Assembly: GCA_012963895.1 (NCBI GenBank)
Contig: DTUW01000045.1
Coordinates: 2,675-9,233, forward strand
Length of the DNA stretch: 6,559 nt
Direction: 5' to 3'
DNA from: Campylobacterales bacterium
GTDB taxonomy: Bacteria > Campylobacterota > Campylobacteria > Campylobacterales > Thiovulaceae
Below the pieces are notes generated by a model. The model was not told the DNA's origin, made no database searches, and was given only the letters and a program-made list of their open reading frames with translations. The translations under genes and the position numbers were made by a program. Shown here in pieces: positions 5,999 to 6,559 of this stretch. How positions within the stretch are numbered: position 1 is the stretch's first letter; each line of letters opens with the position of its first letter.

Positions 5999-6559
5999 TT
6001 AGATTTTCTTATTCATCTGCTCAATTTTATCACTCAACATGTAATTGATGTTTTGAAACAACTTACTAAATGCTTTTGCATTGTCAGGACTGATATTTTC
6101 TTTCAATTTGAAAGAGAGAAGAAGAGCAATATTGCTTGTAACTATCACAGTTGCATTTCGCGGTTTATTGGCTATATATGCCATTTCTCCGAAAAAACTA
6201 CCCTGATTTAAAATTGCAACCTCTTTATCTCCCTCTATCAATACCTTTACACTACCGTTGATAATGTAAAACATCTCTTTTGATGTATTGTTGATAGCAA
6301 ATACCTTTTCATTTTTCCCCATCTTTAAAACTTGTATATTATCAGTTACAGATAATAGCTCTTCATCACTCATATTATTGAATATCTGAAATTTATTCCC
6401 AAACTTTAAAAGAGTTTGTTGAGCCATTGTAAGTCTATCTATTTGGATTTGATTATTCTCTTCTAATAGCTTTTTTTCTAACTCCACACATCTTTTATCA
6501 CACTCACTTTCGCAATTTTTTCTTTCTTTCTTAACTTCAACACTAATTAGCAAATCCAA
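5999..6559 (-). CDS. Cyclic-nucleotide-binding (CNB) domain protein, 5' end beyond the window
   Basis: The last 186 residues of a probably longer protein are visible. The first visible codon is TTG at the window edge, more likely an internal Leu than the start. Residues 10-45 form a charged, probably coiled-coil helix carrying C16, C20 and C24 (CX3CX3C). A CNB domain follows (about 55-155), with MFYIINGSVKVLI (96-108) and a phosphate-binding cassette FFGEMAYIANKPRNATV (122-138). Glu125 and Arg134 are the residues that in CRP/PKA-type domains contact the ribose and cyclic phosphate, so ligand binding is plausible. After the domain only a short helix follows (to LSDKIEQMNKKI), with no helix-turn-helix, so this is not a CRP/FNR-type DNA-binding regulator. 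The partner or output domain may lie upstream, outside the window. It ends at a TAA, followed by a terminator hairpin. Confidence 0.8.
   Translation of the reverse strand: MDLLISVEVKKERKNCESECDKRCVELEKKLLEENNQIQIDRLTMAQQTLLKFGNKFQIFNNMSDEELLSVTDNIQVLKMGKNEKVFAINNTSKEMFYIINGSVKVLIEGDKEVAILNQGSFFGEMAYIANKPRNATVIVTSNIALLLSFKLKENISPDNAKAFSKLFQNINYMLSDKIEQMNKKI

Noticed and set aside
5999..6559. CRP/FNR family transcription factor
   Set aside because: There is a clear CNB domain but no C-terminal helix-turn-helix; only a short helix follows.
1..6559. Mobile element, CRISPR array, toxin-antitoxin pair or phage defence system
   Set aside because: No transposase, integrase, long terminal repeats, regularly spaced repeats or nuclease-like genes were found on either strand; base composition looks uniform over the window.

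Overview
The window looks like a piece of a low-GC bacterial chromosome, most likely from the Campylobacterota (Epsilonproteobacteria). The clues are AT-rich codon use (AGA for Arg and ATA for Ile are frequent), a divergent FliH whose N-terminus resembles those of Campylobacterota, tightly packed overlapping genes, and a motility, cell-envelope and chemotaxis gene mix. The phylum is inferred from these features and was not tested by a search.

Left part (1-4386, + strand): five genes read as one transcription unit with almost no space between them. An unrecognised gene, cut by the window edge, ends at 340. After 12 bases comes fliH (flagellar export apparatus). It overlaps by 23 bases a gene for a type IV pilin-like or pseudopilin protein. 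That gene overlaps murJ (lipid II flippase) by ATGA, and murJ overlaps ugd (UDP-glucose 6-dehydrogenase) by ATGA. The common theme is the cell surface: flagellar export, a prepilin-peptidase substrate, peptidoglycan precursor flipping and UDP-glucuronate for surface polysaccharide. Apart from the shared unit, no direct functional link between them is visible.

Middle (4383-4979): a cheD-like gene on the - strand converges on ugd, with a 4-base overlap of the stop codons. Its predicted catalytic Cys is a Ser, while the His and Thr partners are kept. It is separated by a 144-base AT-rich intergenic region from the divergent next gene. This region carries three copies of a 9-base word and probable promoters.

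Right part (4980-6559): a probably exported protein built from two tandem DUF302-like domains (+ strand), a compact hairpin terminator at 5963-5988, and the 3' part of a gene on the - strand for a cyclic-nucleotide-binding-domain protein without a DNA-binding domain. The latter runs off the right edge.

There are no tRNA or rRNA genes, insertion sequences, CRISPR arrays or phage genes. No wholly new system is evident. The best leads are the Cys-less CheD, the duplicated DUF302 protein, the CX3CX3C helix in front of the CNB domain, the shared upstream block in the divergent intergenic region, and the pilin-like gene wired into fliH.
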